Origin: Geosiphon pyriformis
Lineage: Eukaryota; Glomeromycota; Glomeromycetes; Archaeosporales; Geosiphonaceae
DNA: 64,000 bases
Assembly: GCA_016748015.1 (NCBI GenBank)
Contig: JAAOMT010000128.1
Coordinates: 801,471 to 865,470 of the forward strand
Direction of reading: 5' to 3'
In this document: in pieces, positions 10,001 to 21,891 of the stretch
Position numbering within the stretch: the first letter of the stretch is position 1
How the letters are laid out: the number at the start of each line of letters is the position of its first letter
Made by a program: the position numbers and the translations under genes
The notes under the pieces: generated by a model
What the model was told of the DNA's origin: nothing
Database searches by the model: none
The model's input: the letters and a program-made list of their open reading frames with translations, nothing else

Positions 10001-13000
10001 ATGGTTTTATATAACACTAAATTAAAAAAAAATTAATATTAGATTGTGCTTTGGCCAAGCTAAGTTTTAATAGTTTTCTATTAACAAAAATATATTCAAG
10101 TAGTAATAAAATTCACTCTTTTTAATTATTGTAATTAGCAAATTATTAATAAAGAAAATTTTTCTGACTTTTTAATTAATAAAAATAGCTAGTCTTTTTA
10201 TTGTTTAAAGAAATATTATTAAGTGCAAAAAATTTATTAATTATATTTAAAATTTATTGTGTTATAAACTAACTACTATTTACTTATATTATATTATTCA
10301 TAAATGTCCTAACAGCAAAATAAGTTATTATTCCAGCTTAAGCCTCTATTCTGTTTGATTTTGTCACAAACTTAAAATTAATTTTGTATTTACACAAATG
10401 TTTATGTCTTTTGATTTTGCATAAAAAAGAGTTATAAAAAATTTTTTAAAGAAGTAATAAAAATATTTTACTTTAATCAAATTTGTTCAGTACTTTTTAA
10501 CTGTTCAAAAAACCAAAATTTGTTATTAATTTGTTTATTTGATTTAAATATATGTTTTCAAAAAATATAATAAACTTATTATATATTTTAATATATTTTA
10601 AACTAATTTTCAAATAATATTATTCAACCAAGTTATATTTTGTGGATATTTTAAAGAATCAACCAAAGTTTCTGGCCTTTTTCCAAAGTGTCTTTTACTA
10701 TTAAACCAACAATAAACACAGAAAATTGAGTTAAAATATTCTTTAAAACCAAAAAATTGTTATTTTAAAGCATATTAAACTTATTATAAGCAAATAAAAT
10801 ATAATCTAATAGAATTTTAAATAAAATTTTCTTAATATTTTCAATTAGTACAATAGACTATGTATTTGTAAAAATACCATTTTAGTTATAAGTCTTAAGA
10901 ATTATTAAGATCTATGCTCTTTTTCAAAAAATTAAAACATTATTAAGAATTAGATAAGACTTCAATAAATCCAAAAAATATTCTAATACTATGTTATTAT
11001 AATGGTTTCAAAATTTATTAGAAATGTCAGAAAAGCCAATAGCTTTGCTATTAGGCAGATCTTAAATTATTAAAACCAATTTATTTATACAAATTTTATT
11101 TATTACACCAAAGAAAGCACTTTTTTTATATATAGTTTAAAAATATATATTGACAAGACCACAAATTAAGTAATATTACAAGTATTTTTTACTTTTTTGT
11201 TTACTCTATTATAATATTATCAACTTTAAGCTTTACTTAATCTAGTTTTAGAACCAATTTTTTCCAATCACCAAATAGTTTAGTATTATTTTATAAAAAA
11301 ATTTTTATAAAATACTTCTAATTATGCTTTCTTTATTAGATTCAAAAATTTTTATATATTTTTTAATTGTTTTTTTAATAAATATATTTTTAGCCAATTC
11401 TGATTTATAATATCTGAACTTTTAATAATTTTTTTTTATTTTTAACAAATATTTGATAATTTTCAAAAACTTTATATTGTTATTAATTATACTGTCAATC
11501 TTAAAAGCTTTAATATTATCAATAATTTTCCAAATTTTAAAAAACCAATCAAATTCAGACTTATTATCTAAACTTAAATTTTTAACCATTTTAGCAACCA
11601 ATAATTCAAGTCTGTAAAACTTTAAAAAAGTCTGTTTTTTAAACAATTAAATATATTAAACCAATATTTAAAAAAAATTTTATTAGCTAAGTTTATTACA
11701 ATTTTTCTTAATACTTTTTATATTACATTTAAATTTTCAAAATTTTTTATATTACTAAATCCACCTAGCTTATCAACAGTTTAGTAGAAGAATGTTTCCC
11801 AAAGTGTATTCATTTAATCTTATCTGTATCTTTTATTCTAAACTTTTAATAGTCTTTATTGATCTGTTTGCAAATACTGTTCAAATAAATATCTAACAAA
11901 TCTTTTAAACCAATTAAAACCACAACCACTGAATAATTGGTATTAAAAAGTTAAATACATTAATTATCAAATAACATGTAATAACCAAAAACAAATTATT
12001 ATTAACAAAAATATAATTAATAGTTCTCTCAAATTTTCTAAAATTGTTCTAAATAGAAGTTTTGGCCAAAAAATGTTTAACAAATAAATTAATCAAACTC
12101 AAATCAAAGCATTTTTTGAAACTTGTACTTTTTTAGACTTATTTTTATTGAAATTACTCTCTAAAATTTGAAAAAAACTAAAACTAATTGCTTTAAAAAT
12201 AAAAAAATTAACTTTAATTGTCTAATTAAACTTAACTTCAACAGATGTTTTAATATACAAACCCTAAATTATGATTAAAAATCTGTTTTTAAACAAAAAA
12301 CAAACTAAAATAATCTTATCTAGAATTTTATTAATTCTTAAAACATAGTAAACCAAAAAATTAATAATAATAATAGCCATATCAGCATTAAGAAAATTTT
12401 TATCTAATTTAGATATAAAAATTCGAATATTATTAAATTTGTTCTTAATTTATAATCAAATACCAGATTTTAATTTCATTTTTGAAATAATTAATATTAT
12501 ATTGCCAAATTTTACATATCAATAAACAATATTTTTTTGTTTAGCTAAATTGTTTATACTTTTAATATTATATGTAACAATCTTTTAAACAAACTTATTT
12601 TTTAAGATAAAAATTAAGTCATAAAACCTGAATCATTGTGCAATTAATCTAATTTTATTAAAATTAAACCAATAAAAATCTCAAAAACTACTATTTTTGA
12701 TTTTAAGCCATTTATATTAATGATTAGAATTTTTAAACTACTTAAATCCAAATCCAAAATCTTAATTTTAGCCAAAAAAAAATAACACATACAAGTTATT
12801 TACAATTATATTTGAATTTAAATTTGTATTTAAAAGCATAAAAACAGACAATAAAAAAAGTTAGATTACTAAAACCAAAGACACCAAATTCATATTACTT
12901 AATTTTTAAACAATATTAAATATTTAATTAGCCAAAAATTCTAAAAAATACTTTAAAAAAGCCAAATAAACAATAATAAATAAATTATTTTATCAAATAA

Positions 13001-14765
13001 AAAAAACTATATTAAAACATAAAGCATTTAAAAAAAACAATACAAAATCAGAACTCAAGTAAGTATTATTAAAAATAAAAGTTAGCAAAACTATTTAAGT
13101 TCATAATTTGTTATTAAAGACAATAAAATAGGAGATAAAAACACATTTTTTAATATATAATTTGGCCAATTAGAAGCAATTAATTTTCAAGATAGACTTT
13201 TTATATACTTTTGAAGACCAAAAAATAAATGCATTTGGTATATTACATTTTAAAGCAAAATGTTCAAAATACTTATATTTTTTACAATAAACTAAGTTTA
13301 ATCTAGTCCAAAAAAGCCTTATACTATTAAAAATAGGCTTTATACAAAAAATTAATTCTAAATTTTTATATATTTTAAAGCTTACTACAATATAATATAT
13401 TTTATTACTAGTTTCAAATAATTAATTTATAATAAAAGTTTTTTTACCAGTTTTTTCTAATAAAATGCTAAAATTGTAAGCTGTTGTTTCTGCAGACAAA
13501 GTAAACAAAAATGCTTTAAACTAATTCTTTAATATTTAAACATTCTGGTCTCTTATAGTTTTAATTATACATACTGAATTTTTTCTAATTAAAAATAACT
13601 ACTTAGATGTTAACAGATTTGTCTAACTTAATTTAGTAAATTCAACTACAGTTTTCTGCTATAATTTAATTAGTAATAATTAAATTAACACTATCTAATT
13701 ATACTTGACTACTACAACAATAATTATTTCTTTAAATGTATTTATAGAAATATTTTTTAATTACCACAGCCTAATTTGAATGTATTTTTTGTTTTTTAAA
13801 ATTACTGTTTAGTTTAATTCCTTTTTTTTTAGCCAATAACATGGCTTTATTCAAGTTTTTTTTAGATGTAAACATAGATCTAATGATTTTTTCAAATTTT
13901 GAAAAGATAATAGCTTTTTTAAAACCAGTAATTATTAAAAAATTATTCTAATAATCTAAGTTTTAGGTATTATTGATTTGTTTTTCATTGTTAATAGATT
14001 GATATCCAAAGCAAAAAATTTTTTAATAGTCATTTCAACTGGTGTTTTTATTATTTTAAAGTTAATCTATTTTTTGTTCAAAAAAATACTAAAAGAAGAT
14101 AAAAGAAATTTAACTTTTTTTTTATATTGAAATTAAAAAAACCAAAAAAAAAACCATTAATCATATTAATAACTACTTTATTAACTTTAGAAATAGTAGC
14201 AGCTAAATTTAGAAGCAGTTTATTATTAATACTAAACATAAAATTACTGTTTTTATTATTATTAAACTTATTTGTCTTTATTATTATTAAACTTACTGTT
14301 TATATCTAAATACACATTATTATTAGAATCAAACTTAATTAAAAATATGTTTTTCTTATTATTAGAATATTTAATATTATCAAGAATAATATTTTTTTTG
14401 AGAAAAAAAGCTATTAACAGAACCATAAAAAATCTTTTTAAGTACTTTTTTTCTTAGATATGCTATTGTTTAAAGCAGCTTTTGAGTTCATAACAAAGAA
14501 AATATTAACTTGAAAAATATTGAAAAAAAACAATAAAAAAAACAAAAAACTTTTTTTTTAAAAAATATGCTCCTTAGAAAATTTTAGAAATAGAAGAAAA
14601 AAAAGTTTTTATAAATTATGTTATTAAATTTAATATTATATTATTTAAAACATTATAAATATAATTAAATTAGTAAATATTAACAATTTTCAAAATTAAA
14701 AATATTTTGCAAAATTTTATATTATGTTATATAATTATAAAATATATAAAAATATAGTTAAAATT
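10001..14765 (-). mobile_element. Decayed LINE-1, 5' half (ORF2 RT and upstream)
   Basis: The segment 10340-10960 aligns on the same strand with 27650-28260, where minus-strand translation gives LINE reverse-transcriptase blocks (see LINE-2). The minus-strand frame at 11422-11646 resembles the helical segment that precedes RT in such LINEs (LELLVAKMVKNLSLDN). Further right (about 13400-14500) ORF1 would be expected and short similar stretches are visible, without a safe reading. Stops are frequent throughout. Boundaries are approximate; the right edge is set by the 3' end of LINE-2. Confidence 0.6.
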
Positions 14766-15532
14766 TATTATTATTATTATTTTTACAAATATAGCCTAAC
14801 TGTTATCTAGTATATAAAACCAAATCAAGTGGTTTAAACTAAATACAATTTACATTTTTATTACATGTGACCAGTTACTTGAATCAAATAAAACAATACT
14901 ATATATCTATACAAACACATATATTATTATCTAAACCAAAAAAAAAACATAATCTGTATTTACCAAAACCAATTATAAAAAATTTAATAATATTAAGCAA
15001 TCAAATCACTCTATCTAATAATACAACTATTATAGTACAAGACAAATCTAATACCAAATCACTATTTTTGACCAGTCTAATTTTTTCTATATCTACTTTA
15101 TATCCAGATTTCATGAGTTATAACTTTGAATAATATAACTTTATTAATTGTTTAACATACTTAACAATAATAGAAACAGTTTTTCTTCTTTTGTTAAAAG
15201 TTATAACAGTTTTTGCATACCAATTTTTCAGCACAAATCTTTTATAAACTACTGCATACAAGTCTACATTTAATGAACACATGGAAAAAGTCTCCAAAAC
15301 AGCAAAAATAGAAGAAATATAAATATCTATCAATAAAATCTACTATTTAAAAACCTCTATTAAAATTATTTTACAAATACTATTATTTTTAACACAAATA
15401 AAAACATAATCTGACAGCTTTACTTTATTATACAACAAACACAACACAACATACTTAGATATATTTTGTCATATAATTTTTTTTTAATTACTATTAACAG
15501 TTATTTATATATAGTTTTTATTAAATACATGC
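14766..15532 (-). mobile_element. Decayed LINE-2, 3' end
   Basis: The minus strand encodes the end of a LINE ORF2: 15118-15333 gives a 71-residue open stretch with CSLNVDLYAVVYKRFVLKNW, and near 14890 the frame ends in a DI-stop context. The following 3' UTR (14770-14885) aligns with that of the LINE at 6400-6575. A TTA-rich run (plus strand about 14770-14790) is the A-rich tail. The element is cut at 15532 by element B and continues at 25854. Confidence 0.7.
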
Positions 15533-15803
15533 TGTTACAGGTGATTTTTTGGGGTGTCGAGTGAATAACAAACCCATAACTTGGTGCTTAAGGCAATTGG
15601 TGATGATGATAATCTGAAGGTATTTTATCTAAAGGTTTTCTAATCGAGTTCTTTGTATAATGAACAGAGATTCAATGGTTACAATTTATTAGTAGTTTCC
15701 TAAAACCGTAGTTTTGTCAATTGCTTGCTCAGCTTGATGGTTGATAATTTTCCTGGTACGATATTCTTCATAAGTGTATATCAGTGCTGTTTCCTGATGT
15801 CAG

Positions 15804-15940
15804 TTCCTCCATAAGTCCTCTAAGAATAAGTATTGTTTAAACAAGTTTATTCCTCCATAAGTCCTTCAAGAGTAAGTATTTTTTAAGTAAGTTTTATTCC
15901 TCCATAAGTCCTCCAAGAGTAAGTCTTTTAATCAAGTTAG
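15804..15940. repeat. 46-47-bp tandem repeat, three copies, inside LTR B
   Basis: Units start at 15804, 15850 and 15897, each opening TTCCTCCATAAGTCCT and containing AAGAGTAAGT. The same three units occur in the 5' LTR at about 25198-25335. They lie downstream of the TATA box in the element's orientation, so within the transcribed R/U5 part. Confidence 0.85.
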
Positions 15941-16208
15941 TAGACAACCAAGAAAATAAAGAAAGATAAAAGAGAAAATAAGAAATAAGCCAAGGTGATT
16001 TGCAAGTTAGTATTCCATCAATAGCCATGATCAAAAGCTATTGTTCTAGTATGGTTAAGTATTAGTTACTATCAACATAAAGTGTTGATAATGAAGAATG
16101 AATTTGATATAATAAATAATTATTTATTTGAAGATTGTGGTAACTAAGCTAAGAATTCCTAGTGTTGATTCTTCTTTTTCTGTTTCTAATGCTACTGCTA
16201 TATATACA

Positions 16209-16382
16209 TATTTGAAATTCCTCAATTCCTCAATTTTTTGTGACAGGAATCCTGGAATTCTTAGAATCCTGTGATTCCTGATGAAAGGAATTCTAGAATT
16301 CTAGAATCCTGCGATTCCTTGTTGAAGAATCCTGAAATTCCTGGAATTCTGCAATTCCTCTGAGAAAAATCTTGGAATTCCA
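16209..16382. repeat. GAATTCC-rich palindromic array in LTR B
   Basis: Many overlapping GGAATTCC- and GGAATCCTG-like units follow each other on both strands, interrupted by short spacers. The 5' LTR has the same at about 25605-25778 and the relic LTR at about 9178-9330. In the element's orientation the array lies directly upstream of the TATA box, the position of an enhancer. Confidence 0.75.
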
Positions 16383-16459
16383 TATTTACTACGTTTATAT
16401 CTGATTGACTAATATCTACTGACTAATAATACTATATTTCCTATATTCTATGAGTAACA

Positions 16460-16472
16460 TTATTCCCTCTTT
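16460..16472 (-). other. Polypurine tract of element B
   Basis: On the minus strand AAAAAGAGGGAATAA directly precedes the LTR start TGTTACTC, as needed for plus-strand priming. It lies between the ORF3 stop and the LTR. Confidence 0.75.
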
Positions 16473-17132
16473 TTAATATTGAGCTCCATCAAAATCTAAT
16501 TCCTTTAATTCCTCTTCTTGAATTATTTCTTGAACTTCTTTTTCAAGTATTACTTGTGTTATTTTAGTTTGTAGTTCTTCAAATTGGGTGTTGGTCATTT
16601 TTCCCAATTGATTACTCGTAACTGTATCCATTGCTGTGTTGAGTAGGATTTCTGGTCAGTCTTGAAATCTCATATATAGCCAGTAAATGGCTCGAACTTG
16701 TATGGTTAGATTGTTTTTTCTCACAAATTGTTCCAGTTGTTTCAGTATTGTTGTGTCAAATAACTGTTTTGTTTTGTTGGTGTACAAATTCTGAATATTT
16801 ATGTGTTGTCTCAAGTGGAAATAACAATAGTTTTTCGAAAATTGTTGCATCCACCAAGTCCAAGTTTCTTTGGTAAGTTCTTGGTGTAATCCGACTATTT
16901 GTTGTTCTTTTATGGCCAATTTTATCTTGGTCATGATCTTGTCAACAACATTTTCAAGTCTTTTCTGTGCTTTGTTTTGTGGTATCTTTGCCATATTTTT
17001 GTAATGAATGGTTTGTTGATTGATTGTAATTTCCATTTCTTGGTGTTGGATTAATTGAAAAATTTGTTGGACTAGTAAATAAATATTGTTCATAATTTCC
17101 ATTTTTCTGATCTCTTCTGTCACGTCAACCAT
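16473..17132 (-). pseudogene. B: accessory ORF3 between integrase and 3' LTR
   Basis: About 219 codons from ATG 17132 to TAA 16473, with one internal TGA near 16656-16658 in the place of a Trp (DWPEIL). The product is hydrophilic, Gln/Lys/Glu-rich and largely helical: a Gln-rich first half, a segment LEQFVRKNNLTIQVRAIYWL in the middle and an acidic end LKELDFDGAQY. It is not recognised. Homologues, strongly decayed, sit at the same place in C (about 37800-38370) and D (41081-41731 plus 42703-42830). It overlaps or nearly abuts the end of pol. It differs from the ORF3 of element A; I see no convincing alignment between the two. Confidence 0.75.
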
Positions 17133-17155
17133 GTTCTTATATATTCTTTTGTTGA

Positions 17156-18559
17156 TCAATTGGACATGTTGTTGTCAATGATAATGATTGGTTCCAGATC
17201 TCATGAAATCTTATCTAGTTGGACTAGTATTCTCTGTACTCCTAATTGTGGAATATTACTGGTGGATAATAATGCTATATGGTGGTATGGTTTCAGTCAA
17301 TCTCTATGTGCTGCTTTGGTCAAGATTTTGTTATTCAATCTTAATTTGTAAGCTCCATTTTCTAGAATTTCTTCTATGTGAAATAGTCCGTCTCATTTGG
17401 GGTCAAATTTTCCACTCCATTGTTTTTCTGCTTTGGTACGATGTAATAGTACTTTGTTTCCAATCTTGAATTCAACTGGTTTATCTGGTAGTTGGTTATC
17501 ATATCTTTTTTTTGTTTCTCTTGTGACTTTTGTATGTTATCAGCTGCTCTTCGTCATTTGTTTTCTAATGTTTCCATTAAGTCATATGTTCTTTTCAACA
17601 ATGTGTTTTTGAAATTTTCTTCTGTTATTGGTTCGGTTGGGTATGTGCTGACTTCTATTTCCACTGGTAGTGTTGCTATTCTACTATATACTAATTTAAA
17701 TGGTATTGCTTGTGTAGTATCTTGCTTCATTGTCTGATAAGCAAATAGTACTAATGGTATCAACAAATCCCAATTGTTCTGGTTTTCTTGGCTGAGCTTA
17801 GCTATTGCTTCATACAATGTTCTATTGAATCTTTCAACTAATCCATTGGTTTGTGGATGGTATAGTGATGATAGTGGTCTTTTAATTTCGAATCTTTGGC
17901 TCAATTCTGTTAATGTTCTGTTTACAAAATGAGTTCCTTGGTTTGATAATAATTCCTTTGAACATCTGTGTCAACAAATTAAATCTTGATGAACAAATTC
18001 AGCAACGGATTCTGCATCCGCTCTTTGAATTGCTTTTGCCTCTGGCCATTTAGTAAGATAGTCCATGGCTATTGCTATGTACCTGTTTCCTCCGCTGGTG
18101 ATTGTTAATGGTCCAACTAAATCAATTCCAATATGGTCGAATGGTTGTTCCACTTTGATTGGTCTTAATAGTTCACTGGGTTTTGTACTTCCTCTTCACT
18201 GACAAGCATCACAATTTTGAACATATTGGATGATGTCTGGATATATTGATAGCCAATAGTATTTTTTTCTGGTTCTTTCTATAGTTGCTTCTTTGTGAAA
18301 GTGTTCTGCTGTTGGATTTGAGTGCATGTTGAATAATATTGTCTCTTTTTCTGGCTCTGTAATTACTCTGGTTGGTTGCTCTAGATCTCTTCTATTTTTC
18401 CAATAAAGTATATTTTGGTGAGTGATAAAATATTTTGATTGTTGTTTGATACTTTTTCATTCCATTTGAGATAAATTCTCCTTGAACTGTTGAGTATTTA
18501 TATAATATTGCAGTTGTTGATATTTTTGTATGTTCATCTTTTGTTATATTTTTCATTGG
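17156..18559 (-). pseudogene. B: integrase, D-N-E active site
   Basis: The HHCC finger (HSNPTAEHFH, CDAC) is followed by the core: GIDLVGPL with the first Asp (about 18130), LLSNQGTHF with Asn at the second position (codon AAC, plus 17941-17943) and NGLVERFNRT with Glu. Stops are at 18190-17970 (several) and 17554. The homopolymer frameshift at 17506-17513 precedes the C-terminal block FKIGNKVLLHRTKAEKQW. The end, DLEPIIIIDNN, overlaps the start region of ORF3. Confidence 0.88.
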
Positions 18560-20399
18560 TATTGTTCTGGTTTTGTTATATTTTTTGGGTTGAAATGTTC
18601 TTAGATTTGTCTCATTTATGACAAACCATCAGCATTTCTATTGTTTTTTTCCTTTTTATAATATATAGTATAATTATATAGTGCAAGTGCTATTTTTCAT
18701 CTTGACTGTCTTTCATCTCCAAATTCTTGTTTTTGAAGTGATGTTAATTCTTTGTGATCTATGTATACTTCAAACTTCTGGTTCAAGTATTCTTTCCATT
18801 TCATGACTGCCCAGTATATTGCTAAGTGTTCTTGTTTTGGTGTTCCATAGTTCTTTTCAGCTGGTGTTAAACCTCTGCTGGCATATGCTACTGGATGTTC
18901 TCTGCCATCTGGTCCTCTCTAAGATAGTACTGCTCTCAATGCTTGGCCAGATACATCAGTAGTGATGATGAATAATTTGCTGTAATCTGGATAGATCAGT
19001 ACTGGAGCTTGAATGAGCTTTCTTTTCAGAATATCAAAAGCTTTTTGTTGACTTTCTGTCCATTCATATTTTGTATTTTTGGTTTGCAGTTGGTTGAGTG
19101 ACTGCACTATCTTGGAAAAGTTCTTAATAAAACGTCAATAGTAGCTGGAGAATCCCAAGAATGATTTTAGTTCTGTCATATTGGCCAGTACTGGAAAGTT
19201 TTTTACTATCTCTATTTTCTCTGGATCTGTTTTGATGCCATCTTTGCTGACTATGTGTCCTAAGAATTTTAGTTCTGTTTTGCTAAAAAAGCACTTTGTT
19301 GCATTTAACTTTAGTTCTGCTCTTCTTAGTCTTTCGAACACTTGTTGAAGATGATAAAGATGCTCATTAAATGTTTTTGAGAATACATTGGTGTCGTCTA
19401 AGTATACAACTACTGATTTCCACAATAAGCCAGTATAAACAATTTCCATTAGCCGTTAGAAAGTGGCTGGTGCATTGGTTAAGCCAAATGGCATTACTTC
19501 AAATTCAAAATTCTCTTCTCTGGTGATAAATGCTATTTTTTCTTTGTCGGCTGAATTCATGGCTATTTGCCAGTAACCACTATTTAGATCTAATGTTGAA
19601 AACCATTTGTTTTCACCGAAAGTGTCAAATAATTCTTGAATCCATGAAGTGGGGTAGCTATCTCCATGAATTACTCCATTGAGTTTTCTATAATCCACAC
19701 AAAAGCAGATTTTCTCATTCTTTTTCTGGATGAATACCACTGGTGATGATTATGGGCTCATTGATGGCTGAATTAGCCCATTATCAAGCATTTGGTTTAT
19801 CTCTTGATGGATAATTTCATGGCTAGCTGGTGGTACTTTGTATGCTCTTTGTTTAATTGGCATTGCATCTCCAGTCTTAATCTGATGCTGAATAATGTCA
19901 GTTCAACCAAACTCATTTTCACTGGCAAAGATGTTGTTGAAATTGTTGAGCAACATCTTAAGTTGCATACATTGGAGTGGATCTAAGTTTCCCATGTTTA
20001 TTTGTTCCAATTGTTCTGGTTGGAGCAAATAACATTCACTTTGTCCATATATCATTTGTGATGTAATATCAACATATTCACAAAGCTGTGGAAAGTCTAG
20101 AATGGTGCTTGGTGGTTGATCCTCTATTTCAGTGCTTAAGTATCCAATGGTGGTTCCAGCTGGTATTACTATGACATTTCCTGTGTTATTGTAGATGGGA
20201 ATTTTGATGTGGCTGTAATCTTTGGCTGGTATATGGAGATTGATGAGTCCAATTTCTCTTGATTCACAAAGAGTTGGTTCTGCTTCAAAAATCTGATTTT
20301 GTTCTTTTACCTCCTGCTTTATCTCTATTATGTACTGGCTATATGGTGGAATGGAAATTGTTTGACCCATTGAGATAATTTTCCCTTGGTCAACAATTT
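18560..20399 (-). pseudogene. B: linker, reverse transcriptase and RNase H
   Basis: A linker of about 170 residues ends in LEQINMGNLDPLQ and a FASENEFG segment. The RT follows: FCVDYRKLNG, STLDLNSGYWQIA, MPFGLTNAPATF and the intact box YLDDTN (19404-19393), then FLGHIVSKDG. RNase H starts near 18990 (FIITTDVSGQALRAVLS) and runs to about 18600. TAA 19452 replaces Gln in ATFQRLM and TGA near 19134 replaces Arg. The active-site Asp pair survives here, unlike in A, C and D. Confidence 0.9.
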
Positions 20400-20850
20400 C
20401 TTTTTCTGTCATATTGACTAGTATATCTACTCTACCTGTCGATCTGAATCTCTATATTCCTCTTACTGTTATTCCTAATTCCTCCCTCTTTCTTATTGAT
20501 ACTAATTGAGCTACTCTAACCAGAGGCAGAAATATTGTCTGTGCTATTTTTTTATTGGGTTTTATTATATAGGCCTTTTCTGAGTCATTTTGTAGCATAG
20601 CAATGATATTTTCTACATATCTCACATCAATTATTTCTCCTCTTATATTAATCCCTCTTTTCACTAAACTACTCCTAGATGCTAATTGAACCATTGTTGT
20701 TGCTGGAATTTCCAGTGCTATTTTCAAATCAATGCAGGTGCGTGAATATGGTTCCAATTTGATGGCATCTTTTCCTGAATACCTCAGATTAAATCCAGCA
20801 TTATTATTGTGTGCACATTCTGACATGATATCTTCATTATTGTTACTATA
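20400..20850 (-). pseudogene. B: dUTPase domain inside pol
   Basis: All five trimeric dUTPase motifs are present in order: AGFNLRY (motif 1, Asp changed to Asn), ASRSSLVKRGI (motif 2), GEIIDVRY (motif 3, with Asp and Tyr), KIAQTIFLPL (motif 4) and RGI-stop-RFRSTGR (motif 5, TAG where Gln is expected). The enzyme hydrolyses dUTP to dUMP and PPi and would keep uracil out of element cDNA. In lentiviruses the domain lies between RNase H and integrase and in betaretroviruses before the protease; here it lies between protease and RT. Confidence 0.9.
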
Positions 20851-21891
20851 CTATTTCAACTCCTGTTCTTTAGAGAGGTCTGGCAGTGCAATGTATTGTT
20901 CATATTTTGGGTCAGAGTTTGAATCTGAATTGAAATTATTGTCGTTGTTATCACTAATTTGAACAGAGCTGGAACTGGTGTTTTTGTTGTCATCATTGTC
21001 AGAGTTTGAATCAGGATTGAACAGTGATTCTGATTCTGATGTGCAGCTGCTGATTGGTTTTTCTTCCTTTGGGATCATGTAAATTATGTGGATTGGTGGA
21101 TTGTAAATAAGGTCACACTCATTACAATATTGAAAATCACATGGGATCAAACAGTGATCACATAATTGAGTGTTTAGCTGTGTTAACCGCTTTTCTTGTT
21201 CCTCTTTGGTTGGTGCTAAATTTTGATAATGTTTGTGGAAGTCTTCTGGGTTGGTCTCAATGTCAAAAAAAGCATCTGGATTAGGGACTAGGATAATGTT
21301 GACTGGTTCTAGAGGATTGTTCTTAATTTCCAAGATTTCACTGGGCATGGTGCCTTTTACTTTGGCATTTGCCATCCACCAGATCTCGTCTTTGTTATGT
21401 GGGTATCCGTCCAGATGAGAGATTGCTCAGTGCCAAGCGGCAGTTATTGACATACCACAACTCACCCAGTCATTGATAAGGATCATGTACTGGCACAAAG
21501 TGTCACACGTTTCTCTTTGACTAGAAATGTTGTTTCACATTCCTTCATCAAGCAACTGTTCGCCACAAGCGAGACATGGTTCATTGTCTCACTTGCCCTG
21601 TCTTTTTGGGTAGCCATACCATTCATAGTAACAAGGCTTGCAATAATAGTGGGTTCGTGTCCAGTGATTTTCGTCTGGTGTGACCCAAGCTCTCATAGAG
21701 GAGAGTTTCTTTCCACAATTTTTGCATTTGAGCGGTATATATAATGGTTGTGGCAGTGGCTCATGGATGGAGTACAAACTTGTCCAGCCACTAGTGGTGT
21801 TTTTTGTTGATTTAGTTTCTTCTGGTAGGTTGTCTTCTCTTTCTTTTCCCTTTTCTTTTTCTTCCCAACTTAGTGTAAATGGCAACTCATT
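20851..21891 (-). pseudogene. B: cysteine-rich (zinc-ribbon-like) module between protease and dUTPase
   Basis: Two groups of Cys pairs are visible: CKNCGKKL with YYCKPC and, past a stop, CLACGEQLL (21770-21530), and later CDHCLIPCDFQYCNECDLIY (about 21170-21110). An acidic Ser/Asp/Asn-rich stretch (21040-20900) follows and leads into dUTPase. Internal stops replace Trp (two) and Arg (one). A decayed version stands in element D (about 48600-48900). I know no function for it; metal binding is inferred only from the Cys spacing. Confidence 0.65.

Larger units (their letters stand above)
15533..16459 (-). repeat. LTR, family B, 3' LTR of element B
   Basis: Plus-strand ends are TGTTACAGG and GAGTAACA. 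It is 927 bases long, equal to the partner at 24927-25853. It contains three 46-47-base repeats and a GAATTCC-rich array. In the element's orientation it begins TGTTACTCATAG. Confidence 0.95.

Noticed and set aside
14127-14457. Leu/Ile-rich open frames that look like membrane proteins
   Set aside because: They are A+T-rich sequence within the decayed LINE-1; any frame of such DNA codes for Leu, Ile, Phe and Lys. The same holds for 8133-8324, 26705-26938, 41364-41585 and 53833-54066.
15804-15940. CRISPR-like repeat-spacer pattern
   Set aside because: The 46-47-base units are contiguous tandem repeats inside an LTR, present in both LTRs, without unique spacers or cas genes; the genome is eukaryotic.
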